From the NCBI GenBank assembly GCA_902805475.1, contig CADCSX010000012.1:248001-312000 (forward strand): a DNA stretch of 64,000 nt. The letters are read 5' to 3'. Shown piece after piece: positions 35,703 through 48,298 of this stretch. Under the pieces are notes generated by a model that was not told where the DNA came from, searched no databases, and saw only the letters and a list, made by a program, of their open reading frames with translations. Positions within the stretch are counted from its first letter, which is position 1; each line of letters begins with the position of its first letter. The position numbers were made by a program, and so were the translations under genes. This DNA comes from Entonaema liquescens. Its lineage: Eukaryota; Ascomycota; Sordariomycetes; Xylariales; Xylariaceae.

Positions 35703-37505
35703 ATGATGGACATCACAACTCCCCTGCCGGGTCTCTTTCACCTGCCCCTTGACTTCCTATCGTCGCCAGACTTTTGGTGGTATACATTTTGGGCCCTGTG
35801 GTATGTTCTAGGCGCTTACGCTCGCTACAATCTCTCCTACGGGTTGTTTCACTGTCGATGCTCTGAATATCTAACTCTCTACTAGGGTGCATCGTTATCT
35901 ACGTCTGATCGTTCACGTGGTCAGCCACTGGAGTTACAAGTCGAAACCTATTCCCGCCAAGCCTAAATACAACTCCAATGACGTGACAGTCATTATTCCT
36001 ACTATTCATAACGCCTTCGAGGAGCTTCGATCTTCGCTAGAGAGTATTCTTGCTTGCCAACCGTACGAGTTGATCCTCGTGACAACGTTGGACAAGCACG
36101 CCGCGCTGGAAAAGCTGGTGAAGACTCTTTCGTCGACCTCGAGCATTCGTGTGTTGTCTACCCCCATCGCAAATAAGCGACTTCAAGTATGTGAGGCGCT
36201 CCCTAAGGTAAGAACGCAAATTACTATCATGGCGGATGACGACGTCACTTGGCCGTCCACCCTTATCCCATGGATCCTCGCCCCTTCGAGGATCCCAAGA
36301 TCGGAGGCGTTGGTACCTGTCAACGCGTGCGCCGGGAGCCGGACGGGTCCCTATCAACTCAGATTTTCAACTGGCTCGGAGCAGCATACATCGAGCGCCG
36401 CAACTTTGAGATCTCAGCCACTCACAACGTCGATGGAGGAACATCTTGCATGTCTGGCCGTACCGGAGCTTACCGATCAGAGATATTATCGAGCCACGAC
36501 TTTCTGGAGGGATTTAAGACCGAGCGATGGCGCGATTATATCCTGAATGCCGACGATGACAATTTTGTGACCCGCTGGCTGGTAAGCCACCAATGGAAGA
36601 CTTGGATCCAGTACGAGCGTGAATGCGAGATCGAGACTACCCTCGAAAATGGCCTTAAATTTCTCTTCCAATGCTCACGATGGGCTCGAAGCAACTGGCG
36701 AAGCAACTGGACGAGTTTGATTCGAGAGAGATATGTGCTTACGTAAGTTTTTTGTTCAGACTTACTATTTTTTATTTTTTATTTTTTATTTTTTTATTTT
36801 TCGTTTATACCCCTGTTCCTAGATTCCCCCCTCTTGTCCCCTTGACCCCTGGTAACATTAAGCCTACCCCAACGAGGGTCGCTTTTTTTCAAAGAAACTA
36901 ACTTATCGTCTTGCGCCTTAGTCAACAACCATGGTCCACTTATGCTCTTCACATTGCAACCTTTACCTCCCTAGCTTTTGTCGTGGATCCCCTTCTACTA
37001 GTCTCGCTCTGGTGGGGTACGGAGGGTTGGGACTTGGAAATTCGTCAGCGCTGGTTCTGGGCACAGTTCATCTACATGTTCGCATTCACCAAGGTGGTCA
37101 AGCTGATCGGGCTTTTTCGACGAAATCCGACCGATATCGTCTTCCTCCCGGTCTCTATCATATTCGGCTACTTCCATGGCCTAATCAAGCTATATGCTCT
37201 GCTTACCTTGAATATGGTAAGGCGTACTTTAGTCTTTTACTATTTTGAATATAACGCTTACATGGTTATAGACCTCTTGGGGGAGCCGACCTGATGGTGA
37301 TGCTAACGACGCGTTGCGTATGTCTCCCCGTCCCAGAAGGAGCAATAGTATTGCAACACCTTCGCCTCGGCACGATGATCTTCAACGTATAATTCACAGC
37401 AGCTTTGCCTACCGCAACCAGCGCGCCATGTATTCCGAAAAGGAACCGCTTCTGGACTACGAGAGAGAGGTCCAGTCGATCACCGTGGTTGCGAGACTGT
37501 CCTAG
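35703..37505 (+). CDS. Cps1-like membrane polysaccharide synthase (glycosyltransferase family 2), with one apparent frameshift
   Basis: Exons are 35703-35800, 35886-36742, 36922-37216 and 37272-37505; introns of 85, 179 and 55 nt are GT-AG and in frame. The intended product has about 494 residues. A short N-terminal membrane segment (SPDFWWYTFWALW) leads into the GT2 domain: DVTVIIPTI, MADDDVTWPSTLIPW (first acidic site), KIGGVGTCQRVRR, DGGTSCMSGRTGAYR, LNADDDNFVTRW (the acceptor Asp region) and QCSRWARSNW, a QxxRW motif typical of processive synthases. Two or three C-terminal membrane helices follow (HIATFTSLAFVVDPLLLVSLWW onward). Related fungal Cps1 proteins make a hyaluronan-like or capsular polysaccharide at the plasma membrane; the product here is not known. 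Near 36281-36284 the frame jumps: CCCC appears to lack one C, separating PWILAP from FEDPKIGG. All motifs on both sides are intact, so a consensus error is likely. A second ATG directly follows the first. Intron 2 carries T-rich TATTTTT repeats. Confidence 0.85.
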
Positions 37506-40500
37506 TGGCACGTGGGGGGTTTTGTTCCGTTGCGGTTCTTTATTCGGCTATTTTTGCACGGATGATTTACGGCCTTCCAACAGGAGGCTGCTTATTTTAC
37601 GATTCATGAATGTTATATCTACGATTCGTTTCACCGAAGGGCTTATCGGAGGAGGTCAAAACGGTACTCTTATACGGTATAGGGCCGCTGCCTGAGACAT
37701 GGATTGCGGCCAATGGCTTTCAGCCTATAACACGGCATTGGTCTTTTTGGATTCTAGGACATCGTTGGACATCGGTTATTCTACGACCCCCCTTTTAAAA
37801 CGGTACCTGGTCTTAATTCTTCGTCAAGGAAGGCAAAGGAAGGGTTTCAGCACACCCAAGTAATGAGTTGACGGCTTTAGGGATTTGGCATGGTGGACGG
37901 CGAATGAGCTAGAGAGAACTCAATTTCGCGCGGTTGCCGTACAATACATAATCAGGCGGGTTTTACGGGACGGGCAGGTAGCATATTCATTTCCTCTATT
38001 TTCTCTCGCGTCGCATAATTCGGCATGCAGCATTTATTTTATTTTTCGCGCTCTATCTCGACCAAAAGAAAAATGGTTGGTACGGATTGGTGTGTGTGAA
38101 GACGTCAGGGAGTGATCTGGTTGGAGGGCAAAAATAGGGAATAGATTGTGACTCTAGTCTGCATGGACGTCTTCGGATTCCTCATTAGATGTATTAGAGG
38201 GGCTACGATTCGAGACCAATGCGAGGCCGAGAAGACAAAAGAAAAGAGAAAGAATAAATCAGAAGGGTCTTTTTGTTTTTTTCACATGCAACTACGTACG
38301 TAATGGAACATTGGAACATTGGAACATTGGCCGGCTAGTGGGAAAAGGACAAAAAAGAGAGTGCGTCGTACTGCATATATGTAGTAAGATTTTTGAATGT
38401 GGTGTGACTCGCACTTTTTATTACCTATCCCAGACGTCGATGGGATGCGACCTAATCCACCCTTAGCTACCGATCCGACACCCCCGCGATATGGACATAT
38501 CTGTCGTACAGCAGACAAGGGGAAGAATAAGGGGAACCACACGGCATATGCGAAATGCGACTGAGAAGGACGCGAGATCAACCATCTGAGGAACCCATCA
38601 GGCGACTTGGTGTCGCACAGCATCGCCGGCAACGGTCTCTCAGGGGTTTCTAGAGCATCGCGTAAGAACTGCTAAGCACTATGTCAGCAGGTAAGCTGGA
38701 CGGGGTTCTTCACCCCAGCTTTGGACGTGCCAAGCCAGAGAGGCTCTGCCTTTCGATCCTCATAGGCCCCTTCGCGACCCAGTCGGGTCCCTTAACGACT
38801 CGTCTGCACCCCCCGTGAGATATGCCACTTGACTCTTTTGCTATTTAATACGGCTATCACTCGTTACCCAGGTCGGGTCTAGACTGTCCAGCCTTACCAC
38901 GTTCTACACCTCGTAGGAGACCGAGGCGTTCGGTTGGTTGTATATCCAAGCTCGTCAGCTGAGGGCGCAAACCGTCTTTCCCCATGCGACAAGCTATTTG
39001 ATACCGTAGCGCCTCCAGCATCGACCGTGGACCTTAGCTAAGCCGGGCAATTCGGCCCTACGATGCTGGGATTCGGTTACCGACGCAAGAATCGACGAGA
39101 TATGCTCTCGTGCTGCTGTGGGACATGCCTGCCACCCATCCATCCTACCTAGAGCCAGGAATGCCCCGGATCATTCCAGATCTTGGGTCGCGGTCATCTC
39201 GGGGCGATGCTCTTCGCTTGGACTTAGCGAACGCATAAGCCACTCGCCTGGAACCATGCGAGATGACTGATGAGGGGAGATTCCCGGAACACCAGGGAGA
39301 GGGAGGAGTCCAAGAGGATCGAAAGGCGTCGACTCCACCCGTCCTAACGTTTAGCACACAACCAACCCATTCCTATGTCGTCCTAGTCCTGAGCCCGCGT
39401 AGATTACTTATGGGTAAACCCCGCAATTGCATCTGAATTCGTGATCGTGCTCGATGTGACCCGGTTCGTAAAGTCTTAGGTACCCTAAGCAACACCCTTT
39501 CCAAGTCGTCGTGCCGCGGTAATTAGGCTTGGCTAGCTTGGTACTTGCTAACTACATCGTAGGTACTAATCTAGCTATTATACCCGATACGGCGGATGGT
39601 TTCAATGGTTATCTACAAATAAAATAGACCGATTACCACATGGCGGTTGGTCCGTCTGGCCTATGACGGAAACGGACATGTATGGACTTTGTTCGACTTC
39701 GCGGCGGACTCGGCTTCGGCCTCTCTTCAACGCGGACCGAGTACGTTTATATACGTACGTCGTCGTAGTGGGGAATTGTGATATCCGGTGCAGATACGGC
39801 AGATATGTAGATTGACTGATGATTTATCACTTCGCTACTCCAGCTTATCTGACGTTCGTCGTGCGACCATGGCTGCAGGAAAACGCGATCCCACCATTGT
39901 GGTCCCGACGGAGCTAAATTAAGGGTAAAACATGACAAAAAAGACGCTCCTTGTCTAGGTTGTTACCACGAGAGGCTACTTGCATATCTTGGCGAAGCTG
40001 GACACAGGACCGACGGGCTCTAAGCAAGCCCTTGAGACTGATACCCCCCCCCTTTTTCGACTCTAGTATAGTATGCGCAACAGACAAAACGAAGTAGTCT
40101 CCTGCACGACGTACATAAGCCACAAAGGCCTACTAACGCTCGACGTCAACGCCTACATAATAGGCCTACGCCAATGCGATATCACTTGCATGCGTGGCGA
40201 CGCTAAAACACCGGAAGAGGGAGTGGTGACACAATTTACCTTACCTTACCCTCACCACCAAGTTCGACAGGTTCGAACGATGATACCGGCTTCAGAGGCC
40301 TCGTCGCCTATAGGCTTCTCGCTACCGGCATTAGTGCTTATCTACCAGGGGCGAACACGACCATCGCCCACCCGCATTTCGCTAGTCCACCGGAGGCGGA
40401 GAGGGATGAAGGATAAGGTCGACGTCAAAGTTCCGTTACGGGGATGTCACAAGAACGGCTAAAATTAAACAATGCGTGCTCACGGGAGCTGAAAAAATAG

Positions 40501-41526
40501 GACCCGGTCACGATGCCGATCTAGATTTTATCGGGTGAGACGGGGTTCTTCAAAACCAGGTAACGGAGAACCAACGCGAGAAACAGCTGACGAGAGATTC
40601 GAATACCAAAGTTCGACAGCATATCCCGGCAATGAACTATCGGGCCCTGCTAGCTCCAGATCCTAAAATGATCTCTCCAAGGACTCTCCTCGATCGACGA
40701 TCAGAAACCAGCGGAATACGTACCGCGCTACTAGATGGGGCACGTAGGTGTGGGTAGGATGGGTAAGCAATCTATCCAAGGCTACCATAGTACGTAAGGT
40801 GTGCAGGTGAAGACTCGAGGATGCAGATATGACGATCAACTGCTTTCGATCTCAACACGATGACGATGATAAATTACTTGTACGTAGCAGAAGCGTATAT
40901 AGCATAACCCCAGCTTGGCATATGTTCTTCGGGGCTAGGATGCTACACAGTACGCCCTCTTGGTCTCCGGATTCTGTTCCCCTTTTCCCGCTAACCAAGC
41001 CTGGGCTACGCAGTACATAATCAATATAGTATATATACCATGTAGTATAACGTGTAGTATACTACTATGTATACAATATAGTGTAGCATAATCCCGACTC
41101 AACCATCTAGTATCTGCAACGCTAAGCTAGCAATCAGCGGCTCCATGTACTTTTGCCCTCCCTTTCTCCTTCGCGCATCTCACCAGCACCGTACTCGTAC
41201 CACACTTACACGCGAGACTGCAAACCAAACGCCAACGTGTACTACATAGTACAGCACCGCGCTAACCACGAACCACGCAGAAATACCCTGGACGGTTTGT
41301 AACTTCGCGAGCCGCGCTTAACCTCATCCTCTCGGACCTGCGTCTACCATCATGCACGGCCTTACAAATAAGGTGGGTAGTAGAGGACGAAAGATGAAGG
41401 GGGGGACGTGGACTCTGCATGCATCTGCGCTATCTATCGAGACGCCCCTAGCTCTCTCTCGAACGGGAATGGCGCCGCACGCCCTTGTTTATGCATCTGA
41501 AGTTTACATACTAACTCCATCATGAA

Positions 41527-41561
<35 letters not shown>
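41527..41561. repeat. hexamer microsatellite (TATGTA)n
   Basis: About five to six copies of a 6-bp unit. No function inferred. Confidence 0.85.
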
Positions 41562-42610
41562 CACTTGAATGATCAAAGTACCGTAACGAAGAAAAATTTG
41601 CAAGAGAGGACGTGTCGAAGAAGACGAGCACAACATGACGCAGTTGCTATTAATAGAAGAGAACTGAGCGCATAATAAGAGCACAATTGATAAGTGAGGT
41701 ATCGTATATATCCTAAAGCTGTTTTTTTGACGGATGCGCGAGGCCATCATGATGACGACAGAAAGCGAATGGGAAGAGATCGGATTCGAAATCTCAATCT
41801 CGACCTCGTGCGAGACACGTAGATCGAGATTGTCTCGGAGGACCAACACTGCTTGGCGGCAGGCTTCCTATTTCCTATCAGAGACACAACGTGGTAGTCT
41901 TCGCGTGCTCCTACGTATTATATGTATGTGCGTATAGGCCTATACGACCTGTATGGCGTATGGGAAATGAAGATGTACCTCGGTGCATACTTCTACAGTA
42001 CGTGCCTCCTTCGCACATGGGTACATGCGTAGGCGAGATGCTACATGAGAGCTACAACTTAGCGTTGGAGTACATACATGCCTCGGTCGTATCTAAGACA
42101 TCATCTACATCGTCAACTATAATATAACGTACGTCGATGCGGGCGGGAGACGCATGAATAGCAAGATATCGACACGTTCGTCTCCGTATCATCTTCGGAA
42201 GTTCTCAAATCCAACTATCGGCATAATAGCACATAAATATAGAGGTATATACGGTAGCTCTAAACCCACGAATAAGACCTTTGATATAGCATCTCCGAGG
42301 TACATTAATTAGCGGAAGCCCACAGTGGCAGCCCCGGTATTGTCTCCTCCTAGCGTACCACCTCCCGGTCCGTAGTAGAAAGCAAAGAGGCGCTAATCTT
42401 CGGTATCGTAGCAGGCTTGCCTTTCTGGAGCACCTGGTCTTGCAGATCTCTCCTGGTCGATCCCTAGCGGAACATCATGCACGAAATTCAGATTTGATTC
42501 ATCAGTAGAGCGTCGACGGATCAGCGTAGCTGTCTCTGGTGTAACGCTACCGGACTTTTCAAGGATTGGGGGCGGTCCAACGTTAATACATAAGTTGGGG
42601 GCACCGTGCC

Positions 42611-42670
42611 TTGCCTAATAACCCGTACCCCCAAATCCGACCCCCCTTAGGGTATCCCCTTATTAGGCAA
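42611..42670. repeat. 60-bp hairpin with perfect 11-bp arms
   Basis: TTGCCTAATAA at 42611-42621 is the exact reverse complement of TTATTAGGCAA at 42660-42670; further partial pairing continues inward through C-rich and G-rich segments. It could be a folded-back repeat end, a non-coding RNA stem, or a very short MITE. Confidence 0.6.
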
Positions 42671-44591
42671 CTTGGTCCTCAAACCCTTCTGACGGATCTG
42701 ATTCGACTTGGCCAATGTCCCGTTTAGGCTCCAGATCTGGAAACCTATGCGCTCGGCTCGCACATATATCCTTACGCAGATCCGCGTTAACGGGGCCTCA
42801 ATCGTAGGATGCTAAGAGCGATCTGCCCGCGGACGGCCACCACGTCGCATTCAGCTCCTGGTGGGTTCCGCGAAGTGGAGACGGCGCCGTTAGTCGGATT
42901 GCGGATAGTGGAATCGTTGCTGCATGTTACCTCCTCCTCAGCCATACGACAACGCATATACATACCTATACCTGGCAGATATACGCCAATAGATGAATAA
43001 TATGTGCGGGTTATGCAAGAAGACTCCTCCTCGTAAACAGGCACCGATTCCCACCTGCTGTCAGAGCTAAGGATTATAGGATGAAGTTTCGTCGGCTCCG
43101 CAGGTATTGGTGTTCTCCTTCCCCCGCTCTCCCCCCCAAATTCCGATGATGGCACGATGATGTCGTCAGATAAGGGGTCCCGTCCTGTCTGGAGGGCAAC
43201 CGACGGCAGGCTAGCAGATGATCTGGCTGTGGCAATAAGCTTATCAGAGCCGACCCAGATTCGTGGGACCACGGACGGACTGCGAGGACCCGGACGGGGT
43301 ACCAGGTTAGATCTAGATAGACCTAGAGCGCGATCTAGGCCCTCCGCGAGATCGTCTGGGGAAGCTGATCCGGTCGCCGGTCTGTGCTGCCGCGGCGTAG
43401 TAAGTACTTGCTCGGCTGTCGAGATGCTGTTCACTTAACCTATCCCTATCGAGACCCAGTCTATTATAGCCCACGTCTTTATTGACTACCGCCCACGTAT
43501 GCTTGCATGGATTATTATACCCCACGTCTATATATCGTCGTCGTAGAAAATAGGTACGACTTAGGTAAGCCGGGCAGGAAAGCTACTTCATTGGTATTGG
43601 ATACTTCTTCACGAATCACGTTGGCATTATAGTAATCCCTATTATATACTCGTTCTCAAGGATATTACCTAAACTTGTCCTTCTAGAGTAGGTAACGTGA
43701 CGAAGATCTTTTGAAGGTATAGTCTTTGGTTTAGGTACTCACACTATGCCATACGGACATGCGTCCTCAGGCCTGGAGCCTTCCGAGTCGAATATATTCG
43801 TAACTTATGCATGTATCAGTTTGAGCATATACTGCTTCACAATCTCATTCGTGATTAGTTTTATACGGTCCTGATTATCTAATTTGCCTACAATAAATAT
43901 GAGGATGACAATATAAGCGGAATTACTACTTCACTATTACGAAAGGAGGTATAAACATTCCATTGAGACTAGTCGATGGATACCTAGAATCTTTCTGTGG
44001 TTGATTATTTAGTATTATCAGAGACAGATGCTTGTAAAGTCTTCGCGTGAACTGATTGGTATTAAATGAGATAACGCTTCATATTACGAGGGTAGCTCAT
44101 TTCTTTCGTCGACTCGAGCAGGTTACTGGGGATGACTAAAAAGCAGCCTGATAAAGAATATTTTGGACGGAAAGGATGCTTCGAGCTTGCTTCTCTCATT
44201 TAAGGTTCTCGAATAGGGGTTGCTGTAAAATGCACGGCTGTAGTATTATATTATCTTAGCTTCTGATAAAATCACTTTGTAATTCCGAACGCATTTCATC
44301 TTTCCCTCCCAGATGCAACATTGACATACCCCCTTGCCGTCTTTCGCGGGTTGAAGTAATTCTCCCGCGCACACATACCCATTTGCTGCCTACGCGTTCG
44401 AATGTGACATAGTAAGTCTATGAGAACATACGTTTTCCCCCTAAGTTACCTAGGTAGACAACAGGGTCTTCAGAAGCAACCACCTCAGCGCCACGGAATT
44501 GATGTCGTCGCCTTCGATATCCGATACGGTCGTTCGCATAACTCATTTCGAAGGTTCAAGAGCCAGTCTCTGTTCTTGAAAAACTGTGGCC

Positions 44592-45998
44592 TCAGCGCCA
44601 TCGGCTACCTCTGGCTCGCCGTTTGAAGCATCTGTCAGACTTACTGTAAAAAACCGTTCCTGCGGCGCTGCCCTTTACGCGCATGTAACCATTCTTAGAA
44701 GAGTTTGCGCTTGCGTTCGATTGATCATCATTAGCTGGTAGATTTGTTGCCTTGCTTTCTGAATCCGAATGGTGACTAAGATGTTCCTGGGTTTCGGCTA
44801 GCTCTAACATAGAGTCACTTTGCGGCAGCCGTTCCGATATGGCTTCGGCTACGATCTCCTCGGTCGGTTTGGTTGTGCCAAGACGTCTCACAGTAGCCGA
44901 GAAAGCAGTCATGGCTCGTCCACGATCTTCTTTATCCATCATCATAATAGATTCCCGCTTTGGGTTGAGAACCCCTCCCCTCAGCATTGATACCGCTCCG
45001 GCTTCTAGTTCCGGGCAGTCTAGGTAGAATCGAACGTCGCCGGCCTGCGAACCCAAGCTGGGAACGTCCAGAAGGAAATCTCCAGGTACGTCGGCTGCTA
45101 AAATGGCTGATCGGATTTCTGCGTCGCGTTTCTCTGATAGTTCGCAAAGCCATATGAGCGACCTGAGCTCCCCAATGTCCCGTGGGGCAAGCTTTTTGGA
45201 AATTCCATCGTAGCGCTCGTGGAAAAGTCGGTTCCATTCGCCAACGCTGTGTAATGACATCGGGAAACTCGCAGTCTGTACGGCATCTAGCGCTTCTAGC
45301 ACTATGCACAGGTCATTAAAATCTAATAGGAAGAGTGTCTTCCGGACAACGTCGACGTCCATCGTCTGTACGCGATCGGCAATTTCTTGTACGACCTGTT
45401 GGATGGCGGGATCGTGACTGGGATTGTTGTAACGTGATACCATGTACTGTAGCCTCCCATGGGCCTGGCTACGATACCCAGTCGTATAGGATATGTCGAG
45501 TCCTGCGTCATCCTCAGGTTGGGAACTACGAACGAATGGGGTTATTGGCTCGATGTGGCCAGGAGTGGACAAGGCGACAGTCTTCTGGAGAACGTAGCGC
45601 AGTTTTCCGAGATTCCCATTCCATAGCGGGTGCGTACAGATCAGCTCGAGAGATTCGCAGAACTCTGTGCAAAGACAGAGGCTTGTGTCGTGAATGAACA
45701 CGTCGTAAGGCTTTAAACCATATGTGAAGAGTTGCTGTGGTATCGCGTCGAAGCAGATCAGCATGGTCTTCCAGAGCTTAAGCTCCGCTTCCCCCTGATC
45801 GTATTCCTGGTCTAGACATCCGGGGGGAGGGCACGCCCACAATTTGTTAAAGTCCCTTTCATTGTCTGCAGTCCAGTAGAGGCCTCGGATATCCGTGATG
45901 TTCGACCATTGTGGTATTAACTTCTCGGGCTTTCGTTGGAGTAGTAGGCCCTCTTCTTCTAGCCCAACACTTAACTCTGCAGAATTTCGTGGTTGCAT
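44592..45998 (-). CDS. unknown 468-residue protein, intronless
   Basis: One open frame of 468 residues on the minus strand from ATG 45998. I do not recognise a family. The N-terminal ~300 residues are mostly helical and Trp/Cys-containing, with features such as RGLYWTADNERDFNKLWACPP, LKLWKTMLICFDAIPQQLF and YDVFIHDTSLCLC. The middle (RVQTMDVDVVRKTLFLLDFN; WLCELSEKRDAEIR) looks like a folded helical domain. The last ~90 residues are Ser/Asn-rich, then basic (FKRRARGSRWR). No signal peptide or membrane segment is visible. A real gene is favoured because the open frame is long, the composition is globular rather than repeat-like, and it starts at a proper ATG. It may be a lineage-restricted fungal family. 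No neighbouring gene hints at its job. Confidence 0.65.
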   Translation of the reverse strand: MQPRNSAELSVGLEEEGLLLQRKPEKLIPQWSNITDIRGLYWTADNERDFNKLWACPPPGCLDQEYDQGEAELKLWKTMLICFDAIPQQLFTYGLKPYDVFIHDTSLCLCTEFCESLELICTHPLWNGNLGKLRYVLQKTVALSTPGHIEPITPFVRSSQPEDDAGLDISYTTGYRSQAHGRLQYMVSRYNNPSHDPAIQQVVQEIADRVQTMDVDVVRKTLFLLDFNDLCIVLEALDAVQTASFPMSLHSVGEWNRLFHERYDGISKKLAPRDIGELRSLIWLCELSEKRDAEIRSAILAADVPGDFLLDVPSLGSQAGDVRFYLDCPELEAGAVSMLRGGVLNPKRESIMMMDKEDRGRAMTAFSATVRRLGTTKPTEEIVAEAISERLPQSDSMLELAETQEHLSHHSDSESKATNLPANDDQSNASANSSKNGYMRVKGSAAGTVFYSKSDRCFKRRARGSRWR

Positions 45999-47281
45999 GC
46001 TGTGAGCTGCTTCCTGCTCGGGGAACGGGTTATTATGGGCAATCGCTTGAACAGTGGTTCCACGAAATGTGCTCGCCTACTGTGAATTTGCCGGTGTCAT
46101 TGCAGATAAGTAGGCAATCGCGAATTATAAATAGGAGCCTGATATTCTAAGATGATTATCACCTAGTAGTCTACTTGGATATGCACTTTGGTGGTCAAGG
46201 CAAAATTCTCCTCTTCTCGGTTCTGATGTGAACTGGTCAAGTTGCTCGAAGTTAGGCACCTAGGAACAAGTGAAGGAAAGGAATGAATGCTGAGAGATGG
46301 TCATAAGGCACTCTGAAGGGAGTAAAAAGTAGGTGCTAAGGTGCTACTTCTTTCGTATTGGAGAAGGAGCTTGAAGGGAAGTTTTATAATACTTTAGATG
46401 CCTTAGGTAGTTACGTACTTGCTAAAACATGCCAACGTAATTGCGTCGCCAGTTATTGATATGCCATGGGGCCTCGTAAGTAGATCGAGGCTTGGAGTTT
46501 TTCCATTGCTAAAATGAGTTATTAACTCTTAGGTTCAGCATGCTCATGCTACTATGTACGAATAATTATGCTCGGTATATGTTACAGTGTCACAATAAAG
46601 CAACCGCAGGAAGTAATTGCGATTTAGTACCTAAGGTATGGAGGATATTCTTTAGTCTCAGTCTTACTGACGCCTAGGCATGTGACATCGCGTTTGAAAG
46701 CCATGATAAGACGATGAGTCAAACGTGCAGGGGAGATCGTGATGTCATCGGCGTGTCTTCCGTTAGTTGTGAGTTTTGACCAAAATCGTTGGGAGTAAGC
46801 CACAGACACCAATGTAAACCACACCGCTATCATAACATCGAATTGAATAGTGACGTATTATAATATAGTCATTAACGAGGGTCTTAATTGTCCTAAATTA
46901 AGCGTGTTGGTACGTGTATATAGGTATGTTTCTATATAAAGCTGATGACTAATTCGGGCAACGCATGATATGCGGGGATCGGGACACGCTAACGTTAACT
47001 TTCGGGGCCGGGGATTCTAGGCTACCTTCCCTAGCTAAAATTTAAGCTCCGTGTCCTTCTTTCCCTCCGGATCATTCCCCGTTGCAGACTTGACTTCTTC
47101 TTGCTATATTAACTATTTTCTCGAATATCCAATATAATAACCCTCCGGAGCTGTTGCAAGTGCTTGAGTTGGTAAAATACTCGGAGACGCACGGAATCTG
47201 AACGAGATAGTGACAGGGCGAAGGTGTATCAGAAAAGGAGAGCTACTTCGTGGACCATAGTAGACGAAAAGGAAATAAGCC
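45999..47281. other. intergenic between divergent genes
   Basis: The flanking genes are transcribed away from each other, so promoters for both lie here. It is AT-rich, with TACCTAAGGTA at 46628-46638. Small ORFs are not credible. Confidence 0.6.
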
Positions 47282-48156
47282 ATGGATGCTCGCTGCCAAT
47301 GCGGTGCTGTTTCGTTTAGGACGCCCCTGCCTAAGCCTCTGGCACTTTACATCTGTCACTGCGCTGAATGTCGCCGTCAGACTAGCTCTGCCTTTGGCAC
47401 CTCCGCAATATTCCCCCGGTTCCCTCTTCCTAATGCTGAGTTGATGTCTTGTTATACGTTAGTAATTTTCTCATTTATTTTTCTCTAAAATATATATTAT
47501 TATTTATACAAATACACGATTGAAAGTTTGACTCACTGACTTGGTGATTATATAGCCGACCAACGCCTTCTGGACACACGCTTTACTGGTAAGTACCATG
47601 CGTCGTCATCAATATCTTACCAACCTACGGTAATTGACTATTTCTATTAGCTATTTTTGCCGCAACTGCGGGACAAGACTACTTCATACGACGCCGGTAA
47701 GTGTATAATACTAGATGCACATGCAACATGCACTAACTATGAATAGGGTAAGAACGTTGTCTCCGTCAAGGGCGGAGTAAGTATACCTTTTCTTCATGCA
47801 TTCCATCTAGATCAACACCTTAAGTACATGGTTACCGACTACATCTAAATATGTGACTCTAAAGGGGACCATCACTAACTTTTTACCCCTTAAAGTGTAT
47901 AGATGGGCTCGATTGGTCGGGGGCCATCCATATATGGACCAAATCGGCCATGATACCTATCCCCGAGGGCTCTGAATCCTACTCGGAGGAGCCCTCGGAG
48001 TCCGATTACTGCACTTCTCAAGAATCGCTAGACCAACCTCTCGACCCGGCGGGCATACTCGTCAATAGCGGAGCAACCCCGACGGCGATCGACATCGCAG
48101 GAGAAAGTGCTCGTATGGGACCTGTGAAAGGCGCTTGCGAACTGAGCGGATCGTGA
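47282..48156 (+). CDS. GFA/CENP-V domain protein (glutathione-dependent formaldehyde-activating enzyme-like)
   Basis: Five exons: 47282-47457, 47556-47588, 47651-47696, 47747-47776 and 47896-48156, separated by introns of 98, 62, 50 and 119 nt with GT-AG ends; the joined frame encodes 181 residues. The zinc-binding cysteines of the GFA family are all visible: CQC at residues 5-7, CHCAEC at 25-30, and YFCRNCGTRLLHT in exon 3, followed by VVSVKGGCIDGLDWSGAIHIWTKSA. The C-terminal ~60 residues are acidic and Ser-rich and may be disordered. The family binds zinc and glutathione adducts in some bacteria, but most fungal members have no proven substrate, so the formaldehyde name is a label only. 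The gene is convergent with the DUF1295 gene (142 bp between stops). The 30-, 33- and 46-nt exons are short but each junction preserves the family motif. Confidence 0.88.
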
Positions 48157-48298
48157 ATCGTGCTGAAAATTTCGATGAGTGGCGTTGTTGTGGCTGGGTT
48201 GGTGGTGATCGTCGTTTGGTGAACGGAGTGAAAGGTGGTGCATCGATGGTGAATTTAAATCGGGAAGTTGGTAAATGCAAAAGATACCCTCACTATAT

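Larger units (their letters stand above)
37506..44591. other. gene-poor interval, 7.1 kb
   Basis: No supported gene. Visible: a 9-bp tandem repeat (GGAACATTG, about three copies) near 38303-38330, a GTATAT hexamer microsatellite at 41527-41561, AT-rich TAGTATA words near 41020-41090, a 60-bp hairpin at 42611-42670, and TACCTAGGTA at 44447-44456. An open frame of 215 codons at 42787-43434 (minus) lacks an ATG start and recognisable content. Confidence 0.5.

Noticed and set aside
35703..37505. Cps1-like gene as part of a biosynthetic cluster
   Set aside because: The nearest genes are kilobases away, and no modifying enzyme, transporter or regulator lies beside it.
42787..43434. Open frame of 215 codons on the minus strand
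   Set aside because: It begins at a GTG with no ATG until late in the frame, has no recognisable domain and no convincing upstream exon. It is kept only as a note in the intergenic entry.
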